Source: Methylobacterium longum
GTDB lineage: Bacteria > Pseudomonadota > Alphaproteobacteria > Rhizobiales > Beijerinckiaceae
Direction: 5' to 3'
Length of the DNA: 64,000 nt
Assembly: GCF_022179385.1 (NCBI RefSeq)
Contig: NZ_BPQS01000008.1
Span: forward strand, 1 to 64,000
In this document: positions 25,913-34,613 of the stretch, in pieces
Layout of the letters: every line of letters starts with the position of its first letter
Numbering within the stretch: position 1 is the stretch's first letter
The notes under the pieces: model-generated
What the model saw: only the letters and a program-made list of their open reading frames with translations
The model's database searches: none
Told to the model about the DNA's origin: nothing
Position numbers and translations under genes: made by a program

Positions 25913-27241
25913 ATGAAGATCCTGATCGCTGCGACCCCGCTCACCGGCCACGTGAACCCGATGCTCGCCATCGGCCGGGCCGCCGCCGCGCGTGGCGACA
26001 CCGTCCTGATGCTGAGCGACCCGGCGTTCCGCCCGAAGGTGGAGGCCGCCGGCTTGCGCTTCACCGGCTACCCCGACAACGGGTCCGCCGCGTATCGCGA
26101 GACCGAGCTGCCCGCCGGCCCCGAGCGCTACCGGCGCGAGTTCGAGCGGCGCTTCATCGACCCGATGCCCGTTCAGGCCGAGACGCTCCGGCGGCTGATC
26201 GCCGACGAGGCGCCGGACGTGATCGTGGCCGGCAGCATGTTCCTCGGCGTACTGCCGCTGCTGCTCGATACGGCCCCGCGCCCGCCGATCGTGACGGTCA
26301 ACGTCAGCTTCCTGTTCCTGGAGCGTCCCGATTACGCCCCCGTCGGCCTCGGCCTGCCGCCCGCGCGGGATCAGGCCGAGCGCGTCCGCTATGCGGCGCT
26401 GAAGGCCGGCATGGACGCGGCCTTCGCCAATCCGGTGCGCGCCTACACGGACGGCCAGCTCGCCCGGCTGGGCCTGCCGCCCTTGCCGGCCTCCCTCCCC
26501 CATTCCATCGTCGTCCTGCCGGATCTGTTCCTGCAGTCCACCGTGCCGGGCTTCGAGTACGATTACGGTGCGCTGCCCCCGGGTGTCCGCTTCATCGGGC
26601 TGCTACAGCCGCCCGCGCCGCCGGCGCCGCTGCCGGAATGGTGGCCCGAACTGGAGGCAGCGAACGCGGCCGGAAGGCCGGTGGTCCTGGCGACGCAGGG
26701 TACCCTCGCCAACGCGGATTTCGGCGAGCTGGTGGAGCCGACGCTCGCCGCCCTGGCCGACCGGGACGACCTCCTCGTCCTGGCCACCACCGGCGGGCGC
26801 CCCACCGCGGCCCTGCGCGGACCGATCCCCGCCAACACTCGCGTCTCCGAGTTCCTGCCGTTCCGCGAGCTGCTGCCGCGGGTGAGCGTGCTGGTGACCA
26901 ACGGCGGCTACGGCAGCGTCTCGCAGGCCCTCGCCGCCGGCGTGCCCATCGTCTCGGCCGGCCTCACCGAGGACAAGGCGGAGGTGAACGCGCGCATCGA
27001 CTGGTCCGGCGCCGGCCTCAACCTCGCCACCAACGCGCCCAGCGTGGACCAACTCCGAACCGCAGTGACGCGGGTGCTCGATGAGCCCGGTTTCCGGCGG
27101 CGCGCCGGAGCGCTTCAGGCGTCCTTCGCCACCCGGGACGCCCTGTCTGGGATCATGACGGCGATCGACGATCTCGGCGCCGCCGGTCCGGTTCGCGGCG
27201 TCGGCGCGGGCCTGGCCGTGCCGCTGAGGAGATCGGCGTGA
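25913..27241 (+). CDS. GT1-family glycosyltransferase (MGT/UGT type)
   Basis: The 442-residue protein is a GT-B fold glycosyltransferase of the macrolide/sterol/UGT class, which moves sugar from a nucleotide donor to a small lipophilic acceptor. It has the N-terminal catalytic-His motif TPLTGHVNP (His13) and the donor-site phrase TNGGYGSVSQALAAGVPIV (TNGG in place of the usual THGG) followed by EDKAEVNARI. ATG 25913 follows GAGGAG. It heads an operon with a ferredoxin, a ferredoxin reductase and a P450. The acceptor may therefore be the product hydroxylated by the P450, by inference. Confidence 0.88.
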   Translation: MKILIAATPLTGHVNPMLAIGRAAAARGDTVLMLSDPAFRPKVEAAGLRFTGYPDNGSAAYRETELPAGPERYRREFERRFIDPMPVQAETLRRLIADEAPDVIVAGSMFLGVLPLLLDTAPRPPIVTVNVSFLFLERPDYAPVGLGLPPARDQAERVRYAALKAGMDAAFANPVRAYTDGQLARLGLPPLPASLPHSIVVLPDLFLQSTVPGFEYDYGALPPGVRFIGLLQPPAPPAPLPEWWPELEAANAAGRPVVLATQGTLANADFGELVEPTLAALADRDDLLVLATTGGRPTAALRGPIPANTRVSEFLPFRELLPRVSVLVTNGGYGSVSQALAAGVPIVSAGLTEDKAEVNARIDWSGAGLNLATNAPSVDQLRTAVTRVLDEPGFRRRAGALQASFATRDALSGIMTAIDDLGAAGPVRGVGAGLAVPLRRSA

Positions 27242-27489
27242 TGGCCCATCCCGATCCCGCGGACGACGAGGCGCCCCTGCGCGTCGTCGTCGATCTCAAC
27301 CTGTGCCAGGGCTACGCGCAGTGCTGCTACGCGGCGCCCGATGCCTTCGTGCTACGCGGACACGAGATCCTGTTCTACAATCCCGCGCCGCTGGCCGGGC
27401 AGCGCGGCGCGATCGAGCGGGCGGTCCAGGCCTGTCCGGTCCGCGCCATCCGCATCCAGGCCGGCGCGGATGAGGGAGACGTGCCGTGA
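27241..27489 (+). CDS. Small P450-type ferredoxin
   Basis: The 82-residue ferredoxin has Cys22 and Cys28 in CQGYAQC and Cys65 in ACPVRAI. This is the C-x5-C...CP pattern of [3Fe-4S] (or [4Fe-4S]) ferredoxins that deliver electrons to bacterial P450s. ATG 27241 shares its first base with the glycosyltransferase stop codon (TGATG); a GTG three bases earlier is also possible. The gene overlaps the reductase gene by four bases. Confidence 0.92.
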   Translation: MAHPDPADDEAPLRVVVDLNLCQGYAQCCYAAPDAFVLRGHEILFYNPAPLAGQRGAIERAVQACPVRAIRIQAGADEGDVP

Positions 27490-28811
27490 CCCCTGAGCCA
27501 GCCGGCATCGTCGTCGTCGGCGCATCGCTGGCGGGCCTGCGGGGGGCCGAGGCGCTGCGGCGGGGCGGTTACGGCGGCCCGCTGACCCTCGTCGGGGCGG
27601 AGCCCTACCGCCCCTATGACCGGCCGCCGCTGTCCAAGCATGTCCTGGCCGGGGAATTGGAGCCCGGGGCGACCCGCCTGCCGGAACTCACCGCCCTGCG
27701 GGCCCGGTGGCGCCTCGGGAGCGCCGCGGTGGCGCTCGACCGGGCGGCCCGCACGATCCGGCTCTCCGATGGTTCGGTGCTGGCCTACGACAGGCTTCTC
27801 CTCGCCACCGGCGCCGAGGCCCGGCCCTGGCCGGCCGCGGCCGGGGGTGGATTGTCCGGCATCCACACGCTCCGGGGCCGCGACGATGCCACTTCCCTGC
27901 GCGCCGCCCTGGTGGCCGGCCCGCGCCGGGTGCTGATCGTCGGCGGCGGCTTGATCGGCTGCGAGGCGGCGTCCTGCCTGCGCGACCTCGGCCTGCCCGT
28001 GACCCTCGTGGACCCGAACCCGACGCCCCTGGCCAAGACCCTGGGGACCTTCGTGGGCAGCGTGATCGCCGCGTGCCTGCGCGCGTCCGGCGCGGAGTTC
28101 CGCCCCGGCACGATGGTGCGCGCCTTCGAGGGCGACGCGTCGGGCCGCGTCGTCCGCGCCCGGCTGGCGGATGGCAGCGCGATCGAGGCTGATCTCGTCA
28201 TCGCGGCCCTCGGCGCGACGCGGGCCACCGGATGGCTCGACGGTGCCGGGCTGATGGCGGATCCCGGCGGCGTGACCTGCGACGCGGCCTGCCGGGCCCG
28301 CACGGCGGCCGGCGCGGCCTGCCCCGACATCTACGTGGCGGGCGATGTCGCCCGCTGGCCCATCCGGCTCTACGGCGGACGGCTTGTCTCGGTGGAGCAC
28401 TGGAGCAACGCCGTCGAGCAGGCCGCGCACGCCGCCCGCAACATGCTGGCCCATGCCGATGACCAGCGGCCCTACGAGCATCTGCCGGCCTTCTGGTCGA
28501 GCCAGTTCGGAATCAACATCAAGCTCGTCGGCCTGACTGCGGGCGCGGACTCGATCTCGGTCGTGCAGGGCACGCGGGCCTCGCGTCGGTTCCTCGCCGT
28601 CTACGGTCAAGCCGGGCGCAGCATCGCGGCCCTGTCGTTCGATCAGGCGCGCTGGCTGCCGGCCTACGCGGAGGCGATCCGGGCCGGCGATCCGGTTCCG
28701 CCGATCCTGGGCGCCGCCGACCAGCCCCGGATCGAGACCGCCGCACCCGGTTTCCCGCCGCCGCGCGCCGCCGCTCCGGCGGCGCAGCCCGCCGAGGTCG
28801 CGCATGGCTGA
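27486..28811 (+). CDS. NAD(P)H:ferredoxin reductase, FAD-dependent (rhodocoxin-reductase type)
   Basis: The 441-residue flavoprotein reduces the adjacent ferredoxin. It has an N-terminal FAD-binding motif (VVVGASLAGLRGAEALRR), the YRPYDRPPLSK phrase typical of putidaredoxin-type reductases, an NAD-binding VLIVGGGLIGCEAAS and the second FAD contact YVAGDVARWP. GTG 27486 overlaps the ferredoxin stop (GTGA), and the end overlaps the P450 gene by eight bases. Confidence 0.93.
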   Translation: MTPEPAGIVVVGASLAGLRGAEALRRGGYGGPLTLVGAEPYRPYDRPPLSKHVLAGELEPGATRLPELTALRARWRLGSAAVALDRAARTIRLSDGSVLAYDRLLLATGAEARPWPAAAGGGLSGIHTLRGRDDATSLRAALVAGPRRVLIVGGGLIGCEAASCLRDLGLPVTLVDPNPTPLAKTLGTFVGSVIAACLRASGAEFRPGTMVRAFEGDASGRVVRARLADGSAIEADLVIAALGATRATGWLDGAGLMADPGGVTCDAACRARTAAGAACPDIYVAGDVARWPIRLYGGRLVSVEHWSNAVEQAAHAARNMLAHADDQRPYEHLPAFWSSQFGINIKLVGLTAGADSISVVQGTRASRRFLAVYGQAGRSIAALSFDQARWLPAYAEAIRAGDPVPPILGAADQPRIETAAPGFPPPRAAAPAAQPAEVAHG

Positions 28812-30132
28812 CGACACCCTCCTCCCCGCCGGCACGGCGTTCCACGCCGCCATGCCCGTCTCCGACACCGGGCCTATCCCCGACACCGGGCCTGTCCCCG
28901 ACGACCTGCTCTTCGCCGCCGTGACGGACCCGGCCAACCGGGCCGATCCCTACCCGCTCTACGCCCGGCTGCGGGAGCGCCCGGTCTCGCGCCAGCGCGA
29001 CGGCAGCTACGTCGTCAGCACCCAGGCCGCGATCCGGGCCCTGATCTTCGATCCGCGCCTCAGCTCGGAGGATCTGCCGCCGTTCAAGCGGCCGCGGACC
29101 GGCAACCCCCTGCGCGACTGGATCATCAACCCGATCCGCAGCCGCATCGCCACGGCCCATCGGCCGCTGATCTTCCGCGATCCGCCGGACCACGACGTCC
29201 TGCGAGCCGCCGTGATGGGCGAGTTCACCATCCCGCGGGTGCAGGGATTGCGCGACCGCGTGGCCCGGGAGGTGGACACGCTCCTCGACGCGTGCCGCGG
29301 GCGCCGCGAGATCTGCCTCGTGGGTGACTTGTCCTATCCCCTGCCCGTCTCGGTGATCTGCGAGCTGCTCGGCGTGCCGGAATCCGACGAGCCGCGGTTC
29401 CAGTCCTGGGCGACGCAGCTCGCCACCGCGCTGGAGCCCGACGCGCGCCGCGATGTCGAGGCCCGTCGCCACACCGTGGCGGCCTTCGACGCGATCTCCG
29501 ATTACATGCGTGCGCTCATCGCCGAGAAACGCCGCCACCCGGCCGACGACATGCTCAGCGGGCTCGCCGCCCCGGGGCCGGGCGGCAAGAAGCGGATGAG
29601 CGACTTCGACCTGATCTCCACCGCGATCCTTCTGCTGGTCGCCGGCCATGAGACCACGGTCAATCTCATCACCAACGCGATGCTGACCCTCCTCCGGCAC
29701 CCGCAGGAGCTGGAGCGCCTGCGGGCCGATCCCGAACGGGCCCCGCGGCTGATCGAGGAGGTGCTGCGCTACGAGCCGCCGGTGCATTTCCGGACCCGGA
29801 AGGCCCTCGGCGCCATCACCGTCGCCGGCGAGACGATCCCGAAGGGCGCGGCGGTCGTCCTGCTGTTCGCCTCAGCGAACCGCGATCCGGCGCGGTTCGC
29901 GGCACCGGACCGCTTCGACCCCGATCGCCCGGACATCGAGCATTTCGGCTTCGGCGGCGGCCTGCATTACTGCGTGGGCGCTCCCCTCGCCCGGATCGAG
30001 GCGGAGATCGCGCTGGTGGCGCTGAGCCGACGCCTCGTGGCCCCGAGGCTGATGCGCGATCCGCCGTACCGGTCCGGGGCCTCGCTTCGCGGGCCCGAGG
30101 AACTCCGGATCGCCATCGACGCCGTCGCCTGA
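28804..30132 (+). CDS. Cytochrome P450
   Basis: The 442-residue monooxygenase has the I-helix oxygen-binding AGHETT at 280-285, the K-helix EEVLR (ExxR) and the heme motif FGFGGGLHYCVGAPLAR with Cys390 as thiolate ligand. These indicate an active soluble class-I enzyme fed by the ferredoxin and reductase just upstream. The N-terminus carries a short repeated DTGPIP/DTGPVP segment from an 18-bp near-duplication. No terpene, polyketide or hopanoid gene is adjacent, so the substrate is unknown. The hydroxyl it installs could be the acceptor for the operon's glycosyltransferase. Confidence 0.95.
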   Translation: MADDTLLPAGTAFHAAMPVSDTGPIPDTGPVPDDLLFAAVTDPANRADPYPLYARLRERPVSRQRDGSYVVSTQAAIRALIFDPRLSSEDLPPFKRPRTGNPLRDWIINPIRSRIATAHRPLIFRDPPDHDVLRAAVMGEFTIPRVQGLRDRVAREVDTLLDACRGRREICLVGDLSYPLPVSVICELLGVPESDEPRFQSWATQLATALEPDARRDVEARRHTVAAFDAISDYMRALIAEKRRHPADDMLSGLAAPGPGGKKRMSDFDLISTAILLLVAGHETTVNLITNAMLTLLRHPQELERLRADPERAPRLIEEVLRYEPPVHFRTRKALGAITVAGETIPKGAAVVLLFASANRDPARFAAPDRFDPDRPDIEHFGFGGGLHYCVGAPLARIEAEIALVALSRRLVAPRLMRDPPYRSGASLRGPEELRIAIDAVA

Positions 30133-30190
30133 CCGGCACCTCGCGGGCGGGCGCGGCGGGCGTCACCGGTTAAGCATCGGTGAAGGCCGG

Positions 30191-30206
30191 TGTTTCACGT
30201 GAAACA
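30191..30206. promoter_or_regulatory. parS: parS centromere site (ParB-binding palindrome)
   Basis: TGTTTCACGTGAAACA is a perfect 16-bp palindrome identical to the consensus bacterial chromosomal parS recognised by ParB/Spo0J. It lies in the 260-base gap between the P450 and alcohol dehydrogenase genes, which contains no gene. Chromosomal parS sites cluster near oriC, so the window is probably origin-proximal, unless this is an outlying site or the replicon is a large plasmid. Only one copy was found here. Confidence 0.88.
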
Positions 30207-30392
30207 TTTGTAAACCCTTGGCCGGCGGCCCCGGCGCGGCGGAGGGCGGATCGCCGACATCGCGCGGCCGAGGCCCGGCCACCCGGGCGCGAACGGATGC
30301 CGCACCGCCGGAACTTGGCCATATCGCCGCGCGCTTGTCCTCGGAGGTGGCCGAAACCGGCCACGGCCTGCTGACATTCGGAGATCCTCGCC

Positions 30393-31565
30393 ATGAAGGC
30401 ATTGTGCTGGCACGGCCGCAACGACATCCGCTGCGACACCGTCCCGGATCCCGTCATCGAGGATGCCCGCGACGTGATCATCAAGGTGACGAGTTGCGCG
30501 ATCTGCGGCTCGGATCTCCACCTGATGGACGGCCTGATGCCCACCATGGAGAGCGGTGACGTCCTCGGCCACGAGTTCATGGGCGAGGTCGTGGAGGTCG
30601 GGCAGGGCTTCACCAAGTTCAAGAAGGGCGACCGGATCGTCGTCCCGTTCAACATCAATTGCGGCGCGTGCCGGCAGTGCAAACTCGGCAATTTCTCGGT
30701 CTGCGAGCGCTCGAACCGCAACGCCGAGATGGCGGCCGCGCAGTTCGGCTATCCCACGGCCGGGCTGTTCGGCTACTCGCACCTCACCGGCGGCTACGCG
30801 GGCGGCCAGGCCGAGTATGTCCGCGTCCCCATGGCCGACGTGGCGCCCATGAAGGTGCCGGACGGCATGGACGACGAATCGGTCCTGTTCCTCACCGACA
30901 TCCTGCCCACCGGCTGGCAGGGCGCGGAGCATTGCGAGATCCAGGGCGGCGAGACCATCGCAGTCTGGGGGGCGGGCCCGGTCGGCATCTTCGCCATCCA
31001 GTCGGCCCGGATCATGGGCGCCGAGCGCATCATCGCCGTCGAGACGGTGCCCGAGCGCATCGCCCTGGCCAAGAAGGCGGGCGCCACCGACGTCATCGAC
31101 TTCATGAACGAGGACGTGTTCGAGCGCATCAAGGAGATCACCAAGGGCCAGGGCGCCGACGGCGTGATCGACTGCGTCGGTATGGAAGCCAGCGCCGGCC
31201 ACGGCGGCCTCACCGGCCTGCTCTCCACCGTTCAGGAAAAGCTCACCGCGACGGAGCGGCCCTACGCCCTGGCGGAGGCCATCAAGGCGGTGCGGCCCTG
31301 CGGGATCGTCTCGGTGCCGGGGGTCTATGGCGGGCCGATCCCGGTCAACATGGGCTCGATCGTCCAGAAGGGCCTGACCCTCAAGAGCGGCCAGACCCAC
31401 GTGAAGCGGTACCTCGAGACGCTGACCAAGCTGATCCAGGAGGGCAAGATCGACATGACGTCCCTGATCACCCACCGCTCCAAGGATCTCGCGGAGGGAC
31501 CGGATCTCTACAAGGCCTTCCGCGACAAGATGGATGGCTGCGTGAAGGTGGTGTTCCACCTCTGA
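30393..31565 (+). CDS. Zinc-dependent alcohol dehydrogenase (formaldehyde-dehydrogenase-like)
   Basis: The 390-residue protein is a medium-chain dehydrogenase. It has catalytic zinc ligands in CAICGSDLH (Cys38 vicinity) and GHE (His60-Glu61), a structural zinc lobe with Cys90, Cys93, Cys96 and Cys104, and a Rossmann motif WGAGPVGIFAIQSA. The long central part (FGYSHLTGGYAGGQAEY) is typical of the glutathione-independent formaldehyde dehydrogenase/threonine-dehydrogenase-like branch. It is a single gene; the ATG at 30393 is the only sensible start. The substrate is not determined by sequence. Confidence 0.88.
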   Translation: MKALCWHGRNDIRCDTVPDPVIEDARDVIIKVTSCAICGSDLHLMDGLMPTMESGDVLGHEFMGEVVEVGQGFTKFKKGDRIVVPFNINCGACRQCKLGNFSVCERSNRNAEMAAAQFGYPTAGLFGYSHLTGGYAGGQAEYVRVPMADVAPMKVPDGMDDESVLFLTDILPTGWQGAEHCEIQGGETIAVWGAGPVGIFAIQSARIMGAERIIAVETVPERIALAKKAGATDVIDFMNEDVFERIKEITKGQGADGVIDCVGMEASAGHGGLTGLLSTVQEKLTATERPYALAEAIKAVRPCGIVSVPGVYGGPIPVNMGSIVQKGLTLKSGQTHVKRYLETLTKLIQEGKIDMTSLITHRSKDLAEGPDLYKAFRDKMDGCVKVVFHL

Positions 31566-31746
31566 GCCGGAGATCGGGCCGCCGGACGTAAGGGCGCCTC
31601 GGGGCCTTGCCCCGGGGCCGGCATCGGGGTGAACGCGCGGTCGCGGCGTTGACGGATCGCGGTTCCGCGTCGAGAACGGCGGGGGAGTTCGGCCGTGTGA
31701 TCTCAGACGCTCGAGTCCGGTCGTGGCCGGACCGGCGGGATACGCC

Positions 31747-32415
31747 ATGTGCAATCTCTACAGCCTGCGGACCGGCCCGGCCGACCTGCGCGCCGCCTTC
31801 GGGATCGCGCAGGATCACACCGGTAACCTTCCATTGTTGCCGGCTATATTTCCCGACCAGATGGCGCCCGTGGTGACGAGCGGGGCGGCGGGGCGCGACC
31901 TCGCCATGATGCGCTGGGGCATGCCGGGTCCGAAGGCGTTCGGCGAGCATCCGGTCACCAACGTGCGCAACGTCGCGAGCCCGCACTGGCGCCCGTGGCT
32001 CGGTGTCGCCCATCGCTGCCTCGTGCCGGTTACCGCCTTCAGCGAGTACGCCGACACCAAGCCGCGCAAGACCCCGGTCTGGTTCGCCCTGGCCGCGGAC
32101 AGGCCGCTCTTCGCCTTCGCGGGGATCTGGCGGCCGTGGACGGGAGTGCGGGGGACGAAGCGTGAGAACCCGGACCGGCTCGCCGAGGAGCACCGGCTGT
32201 TCTCCTTCCTGACCACGGAGGCGAACGGTATCGTCGGATCGGTCCATCCCAAGGCGATGCCGGTGCTGCTCACCAATCCGGAGGAATGGGCCACCTGGCT
32301 GGAAGCCCCCACCGCGGAGGCCCTCCGCCTGCAGCGTCCGCTGCCGGATTTCGAGATGCTCGAAGTGGCCCGCGGCGCGCGGTCGGACGAACCGGACGGA
32401 CGCGCCGGGGATTGA
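31747..32415 (+). CDS. SRAP-family protein (YedK/HMCES), abasic-site protection
   Basis: SRAP proteins crosslink through Cys2 to abasic sites in single-stranded DNA. The 222-residue protein begins MCNLYS, placing the required Cys at position 2 once the initiator Met is removed; this fixes the start at 31747 rather than 31723. Other conserved elements are NVRNVASPHWR, the catalytic-Glu phrase FSEYAD, and VHPKAMPVLL with the active-site His. It is a lone gene with no visible LexA box. Confidence 0.93.
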   Translation: MCNLYSLRTGPADLRAAFGIAQDHTGNLPLLPAIFPDQMAPVVTSGAAGRDLAMMRWGMPGPKAFGEHPVTNVRNVASPHWRPWLGVAHRCLVPVTAFSEYADTKPRKTPVWFALAADRPLFAFAGIWRPWTGVRGTKRENPDRLAEEHRLFSFLTTEANGIVGSVHPKAMPVLLTNPEEWATWLEAPTAEALRLQRPLPDFEMLEVARGARSDEPDGRAGD

Positions 32416-32430
32416 GCCGCCCGGGCCCCG

Positions 32431-33189
32431 TCAGCCGCCGGCCGGATCCGCCGCGGGTGCGGCGGGCGCCTGGTCAGCGCCCCAGCCGCGGGCCCGCCAA
32501 CGCGTCACGACGGCGGCGTTGAGCCGGGCGATCCGGGCGCGGTGCGCCTCCCAGAACGAGCGCGGAGCCGCCGGAGCGGCGGGTGCAGGCTCCCGATGCG
32601 CCGGAACCGAGGCTCTGGCGGCGAGCCGAACCGGCCCGGACCGGGATCCCGGGGCCGACCGGAGCTCGGGATCGGCCAGGATCGCCTGCGCGCGGGCGCA
32701 GTAGAGCTGCGACAGGGGCGACATCACCTCCGAACCGTGGCCGGCGCGATACTTCATCAGGGCGCGGCACAGGTCGCCGTCGGCCCGGCGCCAGGCCTCG
32801 GTGAGGTAGCGCACGCCGTAGCGGACGTTGACCTCCGGCGCCGCCAGTTCCGCGACCGTGCCACGGAAGCCCAGCATCGCCGCAGTGCTGGGCCGGACCT
32901 GCATCAGCCCGACTTCGCCGACGCTGCCCACGACGGCGGGATCGTAGCCGCTCTCGATCCGGGCGACGGCGTCGGCCACGGCGATCGGCAGACCGGTGCC
33001 CGTCGCCGCGCGGGCGATCAGCGGCAGGAAGCGGGCGCGCGCATCGGTCACCGGCATCGGCGCGGCGGCCGGCGGGACCGGCGGCAGGGCCGCCAAGCCG
33101 AGGGCGTGCACCGCCAGAAAGGTCGCGGGCCGGGCCTGCGCGGGACCGGCAAGGGCCAGCGGCAGCAGGAGGAGACAAGGAACGCGCAT
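32431..33189 (-). CDS. Lytic transglycosylase (SLT domain)
   Basis: The 252-residue exported protein has a signal peptide (MRVPCLLLLPLALAGPAQA, cut near residue 19) and an SLT-type transglycosylase domain (about 55-170). The catalytic Glu is in ARIESGYDPAVVGSVGEVGLMQV, and the NVRYGVRYL and MKYRAGHG motifs follow. It cleaves peptidoglycan in the periplasm. The C-terminal 70 residues are Ala/Pro/Arg-rich. It is convergent with the SRAP gene; 15 bases separate the stops. Confidence 0.9.
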   Translation of the reverse strand: MRVPCLLLLPLALAGPAQARPATFLAVHALGLAALPPVPPAAAPMPVTDARARFLPLIARAATGTGLPIAVADAVARIESGYDPAVVGSVGEVGLMQVRPSTAAMLGFRGTVAELAAPEVNVRYGVRYLTEAWRRADGDLCRALMKYRAGHGSEVMSPLSQLYCARAQAILADPELRSAPGSRSGPVRLAARASVPAHREPAPAAPAAPRSFWEAHRARIARLNAAVVTRWRARGWGADQAPAAPAADPAGG

Positions 33190-33393
33190 CGGCCGCCACG
33201 CGGGAAGGGCAGCGGCAAGGGTAAGCCCGGCCTCTCAACGAAGCCTTAGCGGCCCCCGGAGGAACCCTGCCTCGCCCCCGGCGCCTCCGGTGGCACGGGG
33301 CGCGCGGCCCTCGGGCGCTCCGCCTCGGCGCAGGACGGGGCGCGGGGATCGGGCGGGGCCGTGTACCGGATGGGTTCCGCGAGCCCGTCTCCG

Positions 33394-33654
33394 TCACTGA
33401 ACCGGGCCGCCGTCCCGTGCTTGGAGCAGCCGCAGGGCCTCGCCCAGCACCGCATGCAGATCGGTGACGCCCTGCGGCGAGAGGGGCAGGCCGACGCGCT
33501 GGCCGTGGATCGTATCGAGCACCACGACCGCGAGGTCCTCGCCGACCAGCAGGCTGGGCTGCGGCAGGCAGAGCGGGAGGACGAAGTCGCCCTCGGTCTC
33601 GCCCAGGACATCCACCGCGTCGGTGGCACGGAAGGGCGGTTTCGAGCCGGTCAT
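33394..33654 (-). CDS. Small hypothetical protein, 86 residues
   Basis: No family is recognised. The sequence (MTGSKPPFRATDAVDVLGE...) contains the plausible alternating strands LLVGEDLAVVVLD and RVGLPLSPQGVTDLHAVLGEALRLLQ, and its composition is protein-like. A GAGGACAGG sequence precedes the start at 33654. It lies 61 bases downstream of the repeat-protein gene, in the same orientation, and may share its transcript. Overlapping frames on the other strand look worse. Confidence 0.5.
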   Translation of the reverse strand: MTGSKPPFRATDAVDVLGETEGDFVLPLCLPQPSLLVGEDLAVVVLDTIHGQRVGLPLSPQGVTDLHAVLGEALRLLQARDGGPVQ

Positions 33655-33715
33655 CGCAACCTGTCCTCGCGTTCCTCTCCGCTGCGTCGGGTGGCGGCTC
33701 CGCCACGGGGCGCGG

Positions 33716-34039
33716 CTACGGGCGGTCCTGCCGGGGCACGCGCAGGCTTCGCACCGTGAGCGTGTCGATCTCCAGCGCCCCCACCGCCAGCGATCCCACC
33801 CGCGCGCGGCCCACCGAGAGGCGGCCGATCGCGAAGGCACCCACGGCCACCGCGCCCAGGGCAGCGACCCCGAGCGCCAAGGCTCCCACAGCCCCCGCTC
33901 CCATGGCCCCCGCTCCCATGGCCCCGGCTCCCATGGCCCCGGCCCCGACAGGGCCCGCCCCGAGGGTCCTCGCGCCGCGGAGCGCCACCGGCTCGGTCGG
34001 CATCGCGCCGTCCGCCGCCGGAATCCTCGATGCACGCAT
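33716..34039 (-). CDS. Five-residue-repeat protein (pentapeptide-like), 107 residues
   Basis: After a start of about 30 residues (MRASRIPAADGAMPTEPVAL) the protein is a chain of five-residue units of the type [VIL]Gx[ALF]x: VGALA, LGVAA, LGAVA, VGAFA, IGRLS, VGRAR, VGSLA, VGALE, IDTLT, VRSLR. This periodicity suggests a right-handed quadrilateral beta-helix like pentapeptide-repeat proteins, though the Gly-rich units differ from the classic A(D/N)Lxx. ATG 34039 follows GAGGGAG. Part of the repeat is encoded by 15-bp DNA repeats. The function is unknown. Confidence 0.7.
   Translation of the reverse strand: MRASRIPAADGAMPTEPVALRGARTLGAGPVGAGAMGAGAMGAGAMGAGAVGALALGVAALGAVAVGAFAIGRLSVGRARVGSLAVGALEIDTLTVRSLRVPRQDRP
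33881..33940. repeat. 15-bp tandem repeat, four units
   Basis: Three near-identical units of [CG]GCTCCCATGGCCCC (33896-33940) follow one degenerate unit (33881-33895). They encode the GAGAM repeats of the five-residue-repeat protein. The unit length is a multiple of three, so copy-number changes would keep the frame. Confidence 0.85.
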
Positions 34040-34161
34040 GTGGGCTCCCTCGCGACTCGCCCCCGCCTCCCTATACCCCACGTTAACCGCGTTTTCACGC
34101 CGCGGGCGGACGATCCAGCCCTGTCCGGACCAGGCGTCCGCAACCCGAAAGGACGCCGATC

Positions 34162-34383
34162 ATGCAGCACCTTCTACCGGCCTTCACGATCTTCACCGTC
34201 GGCTGCGTGCTGATCTACGCCGGGCGCGCCTACGCCCGGGTGACCACGGTGCTGCTCTCGACCACCGCGCTGATGCTGAGCCTGACCCTCGGCACCGTGC
34301 TGTGTCAGCGAATCGGCCTGCCCTCGGGCTCCGCCGAGGCCGGCGCCCCGTTCTGGCCGTCAGCCGGCAAAGCGAATCCTTAG
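34162..34383 (+). CDS. Small membrane protein, 73 residues
   Basis: Two hydrophobic stretches (LLPAFTIFTVGCVLIYAG and VTTVLLSTTALMLSLTLGTVL) make this a probable two-pass inner-membrane protein. AAAGGA lies eight bases before the ATG. No family is recognised. It is divergent from the five-residue-repeat gene, and the 230 bases after it contain no supported gene. Confidence 0.65.
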   Translation: MQHLLPAFTIFTVGCVLIYAGRAYARVTTVLLSTTALMLSLTLGTVLCQRIGLPSGSAEAGAPFWPSAGKANP

Positions 34384-34613
34384 GCGATCCGCGGCCTTTC
34401 GTTGGTCGATCGAGAGCGCCGCGGGCGGTCGGCGTCGGCGGTCGTGGCCCCCGGCGTCCGGCCGGCCGGCATGCGGCCGAGAGGCGGGGCGGGCCGCGGT
34501 CGCGGCGCCGGGCCGGGAGCACCGGGGCCCGCGGTGGGGCACGGCGACGAAGGCCGGCGCGTTGCCGCACCGGCTCGCATCGGCGTCGCCCGACAGCTCG
34601 GCACGCGCCGGGG

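Noticed and set aside
30133-30392. Replication origin near parS
   Set aside because: No DnaA-box cluster or AT-rich unwinding element is visible, and no dnaA, dnaN or parAB gene is in the window. Only the parS itself is supported.
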